Part shown: one piece after another, positions 1 through 10,687 of the stretch
Position numbering within the stretch: position 1 is the stretch's first letter
Layout of the letters: each line of letters begins with the position of its first letter
Notes under the pieces: generated by a model
Database searches by the model: none
Told to the model about the DNA's origin: nothing
The model's input: only the letters and a program-made list of their open reading frames with translations
Position numbers and translations under genes: made by a program
Assembly: GCF_010500815.1 (NCBI RefSeq)
Contig: NZ_JAAAMG010000008.1
Location: 124,001 to 188,000, forward strand
Direction of reading: 5' to 3'
DNA: 64,000 nucleotides
DNA from: Jiella pacifica
GTDB lineage: Bacteria; Pseudomonadota; Alphaproteobacteria; Rhizobiales; Rhizobiaceae

Positions 1-134
1 GAGCCGGCATGAATGTCGTCGATCGACGCCGTGATGAAGGCAGCGAGAGCCCGCCGACGATCGCCCGACACAGGCAGACGGCCTGTTACACCGACCGATC
101 CATTCAGATCTGGCAGTGTATAGGGCCGCGCCAC
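1..134 (-). CDS. Possible N-terminal part of an unidentified protein (runs off the left edge)
   Basis: A minus-strand frame stays open from a GTG at 134 to the window edge and reads like protein (about 44 residues, starting VARPYTLPDLNGSVGVTG and ending with an acidic helix-like stretch). The frame is also open further upstream, to beyond the ureG stop codon. I see no convincing ribosome binding site before the GTG and recognise no family. It would lie directly downstream of ureG on the same strand. It could be the start of a real gene or chance coding in GC-rich DNA. Confidence 0.25.
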   Translation of the reverse strand, partial: MARPYTLPDLNGSVGVTGRLPVSGDRRRALAAFITASIDDIHAG

Positions 135-219
135 AATTGAGCAGACGTGAAGCGCGACATCGCGAGCGGACCTGCCGGACCTCGTGTGAGGCGACAGGGT
201 CCGCAGCGAACGCAGAGGC

Positions 220-848
<629 letters not shown>

Positions 849-852
<4 letters not shown>

Positions 853-1589
853 GAACGAAAGAGCCTCGTTGGGAGCGTTTCGTGCCGCATCGCGGCGATC
901 TCCGAGACTAGTGCGGACGAGCCCAGATCGTCCAGCGTCGCGTCGCCCGCCCGCCCCGCATTCGCGACGATCGCCGGCGCCAGCGCATGGATCACCCCCA
1001 CCCATTCGCTTTGTCCGAGCGGCACGAGACGCACCGCGGCCGAGACCTGCGAATGGGCGAAGTTGTGGGCATAGGCGGTGAGGACGTCGCCCCGGCGAAG
1101 GCCGGCCAGCGCCGCGACGGTACCTGCCGCAACGGGCATAGCCATCGCTTCGGCCTCTGCGAGGACCGGAACCGGATGGCGCGCCGCCCCGATCCAGGGC
1201 CGTGCGGCGGCCAGAAAGGCGGTGCCGAGGCCGATGGTTTCCGCGCGGCGCTCGGCGCTGCCGGACAGGGCGCTCGCAAGCTCGGCGAGATCGGCCAGCG
1301 CCGCGCCATCTTCGCCGGCGGCCGCTCCATGGGCAAGCGCCACGAAGACGAGATCGTTCCAGCCGCTGCCGCGCGAGATCAGCACCTCGACCCAGGCCTC
1401 GACGCCCGGCGCGTCTTTTACGCGGCGCTCGCGAACCGCCGCCTCCAGGCCGTGGGAATAGGCGAAGCCACCGATCGGAAAGGCCGGCGAGAACAGCGTC
1501 AGCAGCGTCGCGAGGTCATGCGGCATGGCGCCCCCCGCTGCGAATTCGCGGCTCGCGGCGGCGTCTGCGCTGCGGATCTCGCTCGTCAT
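849..1589 (-). CDS. ureF: Urease accessory protein UreF
   Basis: UreF is a helical scaffold that joins UreG to the apo-urease/UreD complex and gates GTPase activity during nickel delivery. The product (about 246 residues) has the family's N-terminal [21 protein letters not shown] segment (given here in words: a short Leu-rich strand, then [14 protein letters not shown]) and C-terminal [15 protein letters not shown], with the usual terminal arginine-rich tail. The start used is the ATG at 1589, preceded by GGAGG in the upstream DNA; a later ATG opening [10 protein letters not shown] is an alternative. It ends overlapping ureG (ATGA) and starts 19 bp after ureE, so the three are surely co-transcribed. 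Confidence 0.95.
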
Positions 1590-1608
1590 CCCTCGCCCAG
1601 CCTCCATC

Positions 1609-2049
1609 TCAGTCGTGGTGATGGGCCTGATAGGCGCCGCCTTCGGGATCGAAGGCCGCCTCGATCTCCTCGACGCGCGCGCCGAGGCCAAGGAGCATGT
1701 CTCGGATGACGGGGTCGCGGCGGATCGTCAGCCGGTCGGCGAAGATCTGTGCCGCAAGATGGCGGTTGCCGATCTGCCAGGCCAGCGCGACCAGATGGGC
1801 CGTATCGCGGCCGCGCACGTCATAGAGCAGTTCCGGCTTGGCCCTGACAAAGATGACCTGCCCGTTGTCGAGCAGGATGCCGTCGCCGTCGCGCAAGAGG
1901 GTGCTTTCCGGAAGATCCAGAAGGAATGCGATGCCGCCGTCGGAAACCATCGCCATGCGGCGGCGATGCCGCAACCCCTCGTCGAGCGTGATGGTGTCCG
2001 CGGCCTCCGTCCAATCCCCACGCCGCAGGACGCTGTTTCCGACGATCAT
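1609..2049 (-). CDS. ureE: Urease accessory nickel chaperone UreE
   Basis: UreE is a dimeric nickel-binding metallochaperone that hands nickel to UreG. The 146-residue product has the UreE N-terminal beta domain (TITLDEGLRHRRRM) and the metal-site region containing ALAWQIGNRHLAAQI, and it ends in a short AHHHD histidine tail that can bind nickel. The start is the ATG at 2049 with an AGGGGACC ribosome binding site just upstream; an in-frame extension is unlike the family. It is the first gene of the ureEFG run, and its upstream neighbour on the other strand is divergently transcribed, so a promoter must lie in the 214 bp between them. Confidence 0.95.
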   Translation of the reverse strand: MIVGNSVLRRGDWTEAADTITLDEGLRHRRRMAMVSDGGIAFLLDLPESTLLRDGDGILLDNGQVIFVRAKPELLYDVRGRDTAHLVALAWQIGNRHLAAQIFADRLTIRRDPVIRDMLLGLGARVEEIEAAFDPEGGAYQAHHHD

Positions 2050-2263
2050 GAGGTCCCCTTTCGATCCTGAAGTCCTGGCCGGGCCCGAGGCGGGCCTTGC
2101 CGGCGGAAGATAATGCGCCGAAGGGGCCGGCGGTAGCCAGCACCTCGGCTCGCCGGGACCCGCGAGCCGACATTTGGCACGGATTTCGATGCGAGGCTTC
2201 ACGAAAATTTAGCTCCACAACGTCAAGCTCTCCATAACGTCACACTGAGAAAGAAGCATCGTC

Positions 2264-2776
2264 GTGAAAGGCATGAACCGCCGTACCGTTCTTCTCGCAA
2301 TTTCCGCGGCGGTGGCCCACCCCTTGTCTTCGGTGGTGGCGCATGCCACCGAGAACTTCGACGATCCGGCGGCCAGGCTGGTCTCCGTTACAGCCGGCGG
2401 CAGGACGATGACCTTCAGCCGGAACGATCTCGCGGCGTTGCCGCAGACGCGGTTCGAGACGAAAGCCCCGTGGATCGCCACGCCCGCCGTCTTCGAAGGG
2501 CCTTCGGTCGCGGCGTTGCTGCGGGCTTTCGCGCCCGAGGCGACGTTCGAACGGGCCGAGATCGGAGCTCTCGACGACTACATGGTTGCCGCGGAGGTTC
2601 CTCGGCTCGTTGCCGATGGCGCGATCTTCGCCATCAGGCAGGATGGCGCCTTCATGCCGGTGGCGCAGAAGGGTCCGGTCCTGGTGATCTTCCCCTTCGA
2701 CGACAGGCCCGAATTGCAGGACAAGTCGCATTTCGGCCTGTGTATCTGGCAGATATCGCAGATCAGACTGTCATGA
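2264..2776 (+). CDS. Exported SUOX-fold (molybdopterin oxidoreductase-like) small protein
   Basis: This 170-residue protein has a twin-Arg-containing N-terminus followed by a hydrophobic stretch and an Ala-His-Ala-like cleavage region, so it is probably exported. The mature part resembles the small 'oxidoreductase molybdopterin-binding' (sulfite oxidase fold) proteins: a strand-rich region opening LVSVTAGGRTMTFSRNDLA, then WIATPAVFEGPSVAALL, and a C-terminal FGLCIWQI. The only cysteine is in that C-terminal motif; the catalytic Cys that would ligate molybdenum in true sulfite oxidases is not seen, so it may be a binding rather than catalytic protein. Its stop overlaps the start of the following diguanylate cyclase (ATGA), implying translational coupling and a shared role. 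It interrupts the urease genes on the opposite strand. Confidence 0.75.
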   Translation: MKGMNRRTVLLAISAAVAHPLSSVVAHATENFDDPAARLVSVTAGGRTMTFSRNDLAALPQTRFETKAPWIATPAVFEGPSVAALLRAFAPEATFERAEIGALDDYMVAAEVPRLVADGAIFAIRQDGAFMPVAQKGPVLVIFPFDDRPELQDKSHFGLCIWQISQIRLS

Positions 2777-3909
2777 TCAGGCGGTGGTGGACGACGATCC
2801 GCAATTTCGACGCCTTCACCGGCGCGTTGCTGCTCGCAACCTGCGCGCTTGCCGGATTCGCCGCCGTGACGAGCGTGCAGATTCAGCGCTATCAAGGCCA
2901 GATCGTCGAGCTGTCGAACTACAACCTTTCCTACGTCTACGCGCGAACGCAGATCGAGATCCTCAGGCTGCATGCGGCGATCAGCGATGCGATCCTCGAT
3001 GGCGATGGCGAAGGTGATGGCGCGGCGAAGCTGCGATGGGCGATCGTCAAGGGCCGCATCTCGACGATACCGACGTCCTACGGTCCGATCGACGTGCCCG
3101 AGGCGGCGACGGCACGCGACAATCTGGACCAGACGCTCGATGCCATCGCCCCCCTGATTGCCGCGCTCGGCGCCCCGGGCAGCGGGGTAAAGGCGCTGAA
3201 CCGGCTCGATCGGGCGGCCGACGAATTCACCCGGCTGACCGCGCTCGCCAATGTTCGTCAATCGGAAGTCGCGCAACGAGAGCAGGATCTTCTTTCCGCG
3301 ACAATGGTCCGCCTGAGCTCGACCATCCTCTTGATGTGCTGCATCGGCCTCGCCCTCGGCGTGGTCGTCTTCCGCCAGAAGCGGCGATTGCGCCGGGCAG
3401 CCGTCACCGACGTTCTGACCGGCATGCCGAACCGTGCCGCGATCCACAATTGGAAGCCGGCGGGCGGCAAGCCCATGACGGTCGCGCTCGCAGTGATCGA
3501 CGTCGACCGCTTCAAGGAGGTCAACGACGAACTCGGCCATGCCACCGGCGACGACCTCCTGCGATGCCTCGCCAATGTCCTGCGGCAGCATACCGACGGG
3601 GACGCGCTGGCGGCGCGGCTCGGCGGCGACGAATTCGTCGTGATCTTCACCGGCAACGACGCTTGGAAACAGGCCGAGAGCCGGTGTGCGGCGATCGAAG
3701 AGGCCTTTCGCGCCTGTTGCCGGACGACAGATTTTGCCCGCGCCACGCTCTCGATCGGCATTTCCGTCGGAAAGGTCGCATCGAGCGCCGACGTCGAACT
3801 GCTGATGACACAGGCCGACGGGGCGATGTACGGCGCCAAGCGCAACCGCCGGAACGCTTCGGACCGTGGAGCGAGCTTCGGACGCCCCCGGCAGTTGGCC
3901 TGCGGCTGA
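2773..3909 (+). CDS. Membrane-bound diguanylate cyclase (GGDEF domain)
   Basis: The 378-residue product has one transmembrane helix at about 13-35, a roughly 145-residue periplasmic helical sensor region without a recognised domain, a second helix at about 182-200, and a GGDEF domain from about 210. The active-site motif GGDEF is intact at 284-288 and the substrate-binding NDELGHATGDD is at 251-261, so c-di-GMP synthesis is expected. No RxxD inhibitory site is seen at the usual place before the GGDEF motif. The ATG start at 2773 overlaps the stop of the SUOX-like gene. By analogy with other exported-protein plus cyclase pairs, the upstream protein may be the periplasmic ligand sensor; that is inference. 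Confidence 0.93.
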   Translation: MIRRWWTTIRNFDAFTGALLLATCALAGFAAVTSVQIQRYQGQIVELSNYNLSYVYARTQIEILRLHAAISDAILDGDGEGDGAAKLRWAIVKGRISTIPTSYGPIDVPEAATARDNLDQTLDAIAPLIAALGAPGSGVKALNRLDRAADEFTRLTALANVRQSEVAQREQDLLSATMVRLSSTILLMCCIGLALGVVVFRQKRRLRRAAVTDVLTGMPNRAAIHNWKPAGGKPMTVALAVIDVDRFKEVNDELGHATGDDLLRCLANVLRQHTDGDALAARLGGDEFVVIFTGNDAWKQAESRCAAIEEAFRACCRTTDFARATLSIGISVGKVASSADVELLMTQADGAMYGAKRNRRNASDRGASFGRPRQLACG

Positions 3910-4084
3910 CCTCGGCTCGGTCCCCACCACTGACTGATGGAGCCGCTATAGACTTGCTTGGCGGGACAAGGTTCCAGGCAGCCGATGCCCCGTCCCCGCA
4001 CGGTCGACATGAAGCGTTACTCTTCATTCCCGGGGCGATGACGCATCCCCCCGGCGCCCCTTTCGCGGTCGCCGCCGGCCAGCC

Positions 4085-5797
<1,713 letters not shown>

Positions 5798-5979
5798 GAC
5801 GTGTCTCTCGTGCGAACGGACGGTCGATCGGGTCGTGACGCCGCGGCGCGGTGACGCCGCGGGATCGGGTCACCATATGTCGGTCGAGAAAGCTTGTCTT
5901 CACTCGAACCGGACGATGCGCGCGGCTTTTCCCCCCTGGCCTCCGGCCAGTGCCCCGCGGCGCCCCCGAAGGAAACCCG

Positions 5980-6405
5980 ATGCGACGCCTGCCCCCCTTC
6001 CTCGCCATGGCCGTCATCGCGGCCGCCCCCGCGACGGCCCAGCCCTTCGATCCCGGCCCCGGGATCAGCGTGCCGGGATCCTCGATGGCCGGCGCCAAGA
6101 TCGGCGGCGCGCCGCAGCGGCCGAATGTCGGCATCAAGAACGCCCCGGTCTTCGGCGATACGGTCGAGGAGCGCTATTACGGCCGCGACTACGACGACAG
6201 CTATCTGCGCCCGAAGATCCCGAACGGCGCGAGCGGCGCCGGCGAGACCGAGCGCCGGGCGAGCGAGGGCAATTCGCGGCTGGACGGCATCAATTCCGGA
6301 ACCTTCGCCCGGGAAGGACCCGGCGCCATCGGCTCGAGTGCGGTGACCCGCGGCCGTTCGAGCGGCTCGCACCGAGCGATCATCCGGCGCGATCGGCCCC
6401 GCTGA
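5980..6405 (+). CDS. Small exported protein of unknown function
   Basis: The 141-residue product starts at an ATG preceded by GAAGGAAA and has a clear signal peptide (MRRLPPFLAMAVIAAAPATA, cleavage before QPFDPGPG). The mature part is rich in Gly, Ser, Pro and Arg with the segment ERYYGRDYDDSYLRP and no recognised domain or cysteine. I do not recognise the family. It sits between ureC and ureB on the opposite strand, which is unusual for a urease locus. The signal peptide and ribosome binding site support a real gene. Confidence 0.6.
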   Translation: MRRLPPFLAMAVIAAAPATAQPFDPGPGISVPGSSMAGAKIGGAPQRPNVGIKNAPVFGDTVEERYYGRDYDDSYLRPKIPNGASGAGETERRASEGNSRLDGINSGTFAREGPGAIGSSAVTRGRSSGSHRAIIRRDRPR

Positions 6406-6423
6406 CGGACGCTACTGCCCATT

Positions 6424-6458
6424 TCGGCAGGGCTGCACCCTTGCTAATTCCCTGCCGA
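6424..6458. repeat. Inverted repeat between the two small exported-protein genes
   Basis: TCGGCAGGG at 6424-6432 is exactly complementary to CCCTGCCGA at 6450-6458, giving a 9-bp stem with a 17-nt loop. No T-run follows. It could be a weak terminator of the upstream small gene or a regulatory hairpin for the next. Confidence 0.35.
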
Positions 6459-6578
6459 GGACGAGGTCCCGAAACGATTCGCAGGGATGGAAATCTCCCT
6501 GTCGAGGGCCAGTTAGCTCGAAGGGATGGCCGGAGCGTTCTGGCGGCTCCGATCGATCGGCTCTAACGGAGAACCGTT

Positions 6579-7025
6579 ATGCGCATCTCATGCTCCGCCC
6601 GCGTCTCAGCCGCGCTCGTTCCCGTGGCGTTCGGCGCTGCCGTGGGGTTCGCGGCTCCGGCCTACGCGCAGTCCGTTCAAACCAGTCAGCTGTCGGGGAC
6701 GACGTCGACGACCGGCGGCGGTCTCGGCAGCGCCGCAGTGGGCTCCTCCTCCGACGCAACGCAGCTTCGCGCGACGCAGGGCTCGTCCTCGATCGACAGC
6801 ACCAACGTGGATGCGCTCGCGCGATCGGGAGATATCGGAACGTCGCCGGTCGATACGCTCGGCACGTCGAGCGACCCGATGAACTCGAACTATTCGGCAC
6901 AGCTTTCGCCCGTCCAGACGCCGGCGCCCAACCTGCCCACGCCGAGGGTCGGCATCGATCTCGAGGCGATCCAACATGGCCTCGCCGCAGCGCCGAGCGC
7001 AACGCCTGACGCCGCCGGGAACTGA
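6579..7025 (+). CDS. Small exported Ser/Thr/Gly-rich protein of unknown function
   Basis: The 148-residue product has a signal peptide (MRISCSARVSAALVPVAFGA onward, cleavage after AYA before QSVQTSQ). The mature chain is low complexity, rich in Ser, Thr, Gly and Asp, without cysteines, and ends with GIDLEAIQHGLAAAPSA. It recognises no family by eye. It follows another small exported-protein gene on the same strand 173 bp downstream, and both lie between ureB and ureC. They may be co-regulated. Confidence 0.6.
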   Translation: MRISCSARVSAALVPVAFGAAVGFAAPAYAQSVQTSQLSGTTSTTGGGLGSAAVGSSSDATQLRATQGSSSIDSTNVDALARSGDIGTSPVDTLGTSSDPMNSNYSAQLSPVQTPAPNLPTPRVGIDLEAIQHGLAAAPSATPDAAGN

Positions 7026-7079
7026 ACGTCTCGGCCTTGCTCGTGGTCTCGGCTGGGCTTGATCCGACCAGGCAGGCCT

Positions 7080-7385
7080 TCAGAGGCTGCCCATTACCTG
7101 GCCGTTGAATCCGAACACCTTTCGGCTGCCGCGCAGCGGCACGAGCGTGACCTCGCGCGTCTGACCGGGCTCGAACCGCACGGCCGTGCCGGCGGCGATG
7201 TCGAGCCGCATGCCTCGCGCCGCTTCCCGATCGAAGGAAAGCGCCGGGTTGGTTTCGGCGAAATGATAGTGGCTGCCGACCTGCACCGGCCGGTCGCCGC
7301 CATTGCTGACTTCCAGCGTCAGCGCGTCCTGGCCGGCGTTCAGCGTCAGCTCGCCGTCCATGGTGATGATTTCGCCGGGGATCAT
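7080..7385 (-). CDS. ureB: Urease beta subunit UreB
   Basis: UreB is the structural beta subunit of bacterial three-subunit urease. The 101-residue product starts [18 protein letters not shown] and contains [18 protein letters not shown] and [15 protein letters not shown], all diagnostic for the family, and the length is normal. The ATG at 7385 is chosen because it gives the canonical IPGE N-terminus. Normally ureA lies just upstream; here the upstream gene is the nickel permease ureJ, 139 bp away, and no gamma subunit is present. Confidence 0.97.
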   Translation of the reverse strand: MIPGEIITMDGELTLNAGQDALTLEVSNGGDRPVQVGSHYHFAETNPALSFDREAARGMRLDIAAGTAVRFEPGQTREVTLVPLRGSRKVFGFNGQVMGSL

Positions 7386-7524
7386 TGTCACAGCCTTTCG
7401 AAAGTCGGGCGCGTACACCCAGGGACGATCTTCGAAACCGAGCGCCATCCGACCACCGGCGAAGCCGGAAGGCCACTGCCCCCGCGCCGGCTTGCGGCAC
7501 GGGGACAGCGACGGGCCGTAAGCC

Positions 7525-8100
7525 TCAGGCGGCGAACAGCGCGAGACCCGCCACGGCACCGAACAAGCCGGCGGCGCGAATCGCCATCGGCTGGGCATGA
7601 CGCACCGCCGCCGAGCCGAGCCACAGCCCCGCGCCATGAAGCGCCGCCGTCGCCAGCGCAAAGCCGCAGGCATAGGACAAGGCGCCCGCTGCGCCGAGCT
7701 CGGAGCCGTGCGCATGGCCATGGAACATCGCAAAGACGCCGACGATCGCGGCGGCCGCCACGGCCGGAATACGGACGGCGAGCGCGATCAGTAGGCCGAC
7801 GGCGACGAGCGAGGCAATGATCGTCGGCTCGACGAAGGGCAGCGAGACGCCGGCCATGGCGAGGCCGAAGCCGACGAGCATCATGCCGACGAAGGCGGCC
7901 GGGATGGCGAAGCGCGCCGCGCCCTTGAAGGTCGCCGCCCAGATCCCGACGAGCAGCATGACGACGATGTGATCGATACCGGTGAGAGGATGCGACACGC
8001 CGGCAAGCAGCGAGCCGTGCTCGGCCGGATTGAGATGAGCGAGAGCCGGCAGCGGCGTCGCGAGTACGGCAGCAGCTGCCAGGAGAGTGCGTTTCGGCAT
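7525..8100 (-). CDS. ureJ: HupE/UreJ-family nickel permease
   Basis: HupE/UreJ proteins are inner-membrane nickel transporters associated with urease or hydrogenase clusters. The 191-residue product has a cleavable hydrophobic N-terminus ending [17 protein letters not shown], then the family motif [12 protein letters not shown] whose His and Asp residues bind metal, a second [13 protein letters not shown] motif, and about six membrane helices. The start is the ATG at 8100. It precedes ureB on the same strand and probably supplies nickel for urease maturation. Confidence 0.93.
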   Translation of the reverse strand: MPKRTLLAAAAVLATPLPALAHLNPAEHGSLLAGVSHPLTGIDHIVVMLLVGIWAATFKGAARFAIPAAFVGMMLVGFGLAMAGVSLPFVEPTIIASLVAVGLLIALAVRIPAVAAAAIVGVFAMFHGHAHGSELGAAGALSYACGFALATAALHGAGLWLGSAAVRHAQPMAIRAAGLFGAVAGLALFAA

Positions 8101-8491
8101 GTTGTCCCTCGATGTTGGTCGACCGGCGCCCCGACTTGGGTCGCGCCCCAGCCGTCGAACGGATTGGAAATGACCCGGCCACGCCGGCGGAGCCGACGGT
8201 TCGTGCTGGGCGGCGCGATGATGTTTCCGTGAGCGGACCGTGTCAAAGGCTTTTTCGCATTTGCACAAGGTTCACCGGCGAATGCCGCTCGAAGCCTGCA
8301 GCCGCAGGAGGAGCCGTCTCATCCGACATCCATCCTGGCGAGCCGTCATGCGCGGCATCGCGGATGAAACCACTTCCTCACTTTTTCGTTTTATTGCCAT
8401 TGTGCCGCCACAACGGCAAGATGACGTATCGGAAGGTGAAGCACCGGCGGAAGGATCGGGGCAGCCTTCCACGACAGGTTGGAGCAATTTG
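8101..8491. other. Intergenic region upstream of ureJ
   Basis: This 390-bp divergent region separates ureJ (minus) from a small exported-protein gene (plus). It must hold promoters for both. I find no clear consensus promoter, repeat or RNA motif in it, and the frames that cross it do not look coding. Confidence 0.4.
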
Positions 8492-8770
8492 ATGACGCGG
8501 CCACTCCTTTTCGGAATGCTCGCAGCGATCGCCTTGGCGGCTTACGCCGTCCCGGCCGGAAACGATCAGCCCCTGATCGTCCGCGTCGTGACGATCGGCG
8601 ACAGGACGGGACCGGCATTCTACTCGGCGGTCGAACAGGGCTACCGGTTCATCGCATCCTCGGACCTGCTGGATGCCGAGCAGGTCATGGCCGGCGGCGT
8701 GGCCGAGGCCGGCCCGGCCGGCGCGGCCTCGATGGTCACCGCCGAGGTCGAGAGCCGGCCGGCGATGTAG
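8492..8770 (+). CDS. Small exported hypothetical protein
   Basis: A 92-residue frame begins at the ATG at 8492 with AGGTTGGAG upstream. It encodes a hydrophobic N-terminal segment (MTRPLLFGMLAAIALAAYAV) that looks like a signal peptide or anchor, followed by QPLIVRVVTIGDRTGPAFYS and an Ala/Gly-rich tail. No family is recognised and no cysteine is present. An upstream in-frame extension exists but is Arg-rich and not protein-like. Confidence 0.5.
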   Translation: MTRPLLFGMLAAIALAAYAVPAGNDQPLIVRVVTIGDRTGPAFYSAVEQGYRFIASSDLLDAEQVMAGGVAEAGPAGAASMVTAEVESRPAM

Positions 8771-8890
8771 GACTTCGCGCCGAGCCGGGCGACATGCGAA
8801 CGGCGGGATATCCCCCTGCCGGCCCCCTTCGAAACATCTTCGCCGCAGCCCCGTCCGGGCGATTTCCCGAATCGGGGCAGCGGGCATCGC

Positions 8891-10255
8891 TCACATTGTG
8901 GCCTGAAGCTCGTCGAGGCCCGCGCGCGTCGCGTCGACGATGGTGTCGATATGATCCTTCTCGACGATCAGCGGCGGGCAGAAGGCGAGCGCATCGCCGA
9001 TGGCTCGCGAGATCACGCCGTTCTTCTGGACCATGGCGAAGGCGGCCGCGGCCATCGAGCCGGGCGGCTGCATGGCAACCTTCGCCTGCTTGTCCGTCAC
9101 GAGCTCGATCGCGGCGATCAGCCCGACGCCTCTCACCTCGCCGACCAGCGGATGATCCCCCAGCGACGCCAGCCGCTCCTGGAAATAGGGAGCGATCTCG
9201 GCCGCGTGCTCGACCAGCCGCTTCTCCTCGATGATCGCCAGGTTTTCCAGCGCCACGGCGGCGGCGACGGGATGGCCCGAGGCGGTGTAGCCATGGCCGA
9301 ACGTGCCGATCTCCGAGGATTGATCGGCGACCGGCTGATAGACGCGATCGTTGATCAGAAGCGCCGAAATCGGCAGGTAGGACGATGACAGCGCCTTCGA
9401 CACCGTCATGATGTCCGGCTCGATGCCGTAGGTCTCGCAGCCGAAGGTGCGGCCTGTCCGGCCGAAGCCGCAGATCACCTCGTCGGCGACCAAGAGGATG
9501 TCGTATTTCTTCAGGACCGCCTGGATCTTCTGCCAATAGGTCTTCGGCGGCACGATGACGCCGCCCGCGCCCATCACCGGCTCGCCGATGAAGGCGGCGA
9601 TCGTCTCCGGACCTTCCGCCTGGATCATCGCCTCGAGATCGTTCGCACAGCGGGTGGCGAATGCCTCCTCGCTCTCGCCCTCGCGGCCCTCGCGCCAGTA
9701 ATGCGGGCATGTGGTGTGGAGGATCCCCGCCATCGGCAGGTCGAAGGCGCGGTGGTTGTTCGGCAGGCCCGTCATGCTGGCGGAGGCCAGCGTCACCCCG
9801 TGATAGCCCTTGATGCGGCTGATGATCTTCTTCTTCTCCGGCTGGCCGAGCGCGTTGGAGCGATAGCGCACCAGCTTGATCATCGTATCGTTGGCTTCGG
9901 AGCCGGAATTGGTGAAGTAGACTTTCGACATCTTCACCGGCGCCATGGCGATCAGCTTCTCGGCGAGCTCGATCGCCGGAACGTGCGACTTGTGGGTGAA
10001 GGTGTGGTAAAAATTCAGCTTCTCCATCTGACGCGCCGCCGCCGCCGCGAGCCGCTTCTCGCCGAAGCCGATGGCCACCGACCACAGCCCCGCCATCGCC
10101 TCGACATAGCGTTTGCCGTCGGTATCGGTGACGTACATGCCCTCGCCGCTTGCCATGACGATCGGCCCGGTCTCTTCGTGCCGGCGGGCATTGGTGTAGC
10201 TGTGCAGGTGATAGGCGACGTCGCGCGCCTCGATCGAGTTGGGGTTGAGGGTCAT
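8891..10255 (-). CDS. Class III aminotransferase (aspartate aminotransferase family / omega-transaminase)
   Basis: A 454-residue PLP enzyme of fold type I, class III. The PLP-binding lysine is about residue 287 in the motif DIMTVSKALSSSY; other class III motifs are FTNSGSEANDTMIKLVRY at about 115-131, FIGEPVMGAGG and LLVADEVICGFGRTGR. Such enzymes move amino groups from polyamines, beta-alanine or similar amines to pyruvate or 2-oxoglutarate; the substrate cannot be told from sequence alone, although the sequence is closest in feel to the putrescine-pyruvate/omega-amino acid group. The ATG at 10255 gives MTLNPNSIEARDVAYHLHSY, the family's usual N-terminus. It stands alone. Confidence 0.92.
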   Translation of the reverse strand: MTLNPNSIEARDVAYHLHSYTNARRHEETGPIVMASGEGMYVTDTDGKRYVEAMAGLWSVAIGFGEKRLAAAAARQMEKLNFYHTFTHKSHVPAIELAEKLIAMAPVKMSKVYFTNSGSEANDTMIKLVRYRSNALGQPEKKKIISRIKGYHGVTLASASMTGLPNNHRAFDLPMAGILHTTCPHYWREGREGESEEAFATRCANDLEAMIQAEGPETIAAFIGEPVMGAGGVIVPPKTYWQKIQAVLKKYDILLVADEVICGFGRTGRTFGCETYGIEPDIMTVSKALSSSYLPISALLINDRVYQPVADQSSEIGTFGHGYTASGHPVAAAVALENLAIIEEKRLVEHAAEIAPYFQERLASLGDHPLVGEVRGVGLIAAIELVTDKQAKVAMQPPGSMAAAAFAMVQKNGVISRAIGDALAFCPPLIVEKDHIDTIVDATRAGLDELQATM

Positions 10256-10687
10256 CGACGAAACTCCAGGAGAGGATACGGCTGGCCGCTGAGCGGCCTT
10301 TTCTCGGTTCGCAGTCGGGGGACGGACGGGCAGCCCGCCAAACCGACTTATAGGGCCGCGCCAGCCTCTCCGCCATGGGTGCGGTCGATGCGGCTGGAAC
10401 CGCATCCGCTCCGGCCGCGCCGAAGGGATCGCCACCGTGTCTACTCAGTCTTGGAAGCAGCATTCGGCTGGCAACGGGGCTCTGCCCCGACAGACGAGTG
10501 AAACGCGCTGAAGCACCGAACGTGCGTCATCCTCGAGATGGGCCACACGAGGTTCACACATCGCTTCTCCGCCCCAGCGGTTCGCGCGCTGCATCGACGT
10601 CGCGGAATCTGCGGAAACATGACCGCCTCATCATCCCGGGCTTGACCCGGGATCCACTCCAAATCGTTGCCGTCGTTGCGGCGAGCG
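10256..10687. other. Intergenic region with a REP-like palindrome
   Basis: This 432-bp stretch lies between the aminotransferase and the DUF4175 gene, both minus strand. It includes a strong REP-like hairpin (listed separately) and otherwise no supportable gene, RNA or promoter consensus. The aminotransferase promoter should lie at its left end. Confidence 0.5.
10633..10653. repeat. REP-like palindrome
   Basis: ATCCCGGG, a 5-nt CTTGA loop and CCCGGGAT form a perfect 8-bp hairpin just downstream of the DUF4175 gene. The form (GTCATCCCGGGCTTGACCC-type) is a common dispersed intergenic repeat in alphaproteobacteria. It may also stall or end transcription of the upstream gene. Confidence 0.7.

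Noticed and set aside
2470-2772. Upstream in-frame extension of the GGDEF gene
   Set aside because: It overlaps the SUOX-like gene entirely and is Arg-rich; the ATG at 2773 gives a normal two-helix sensor protein.
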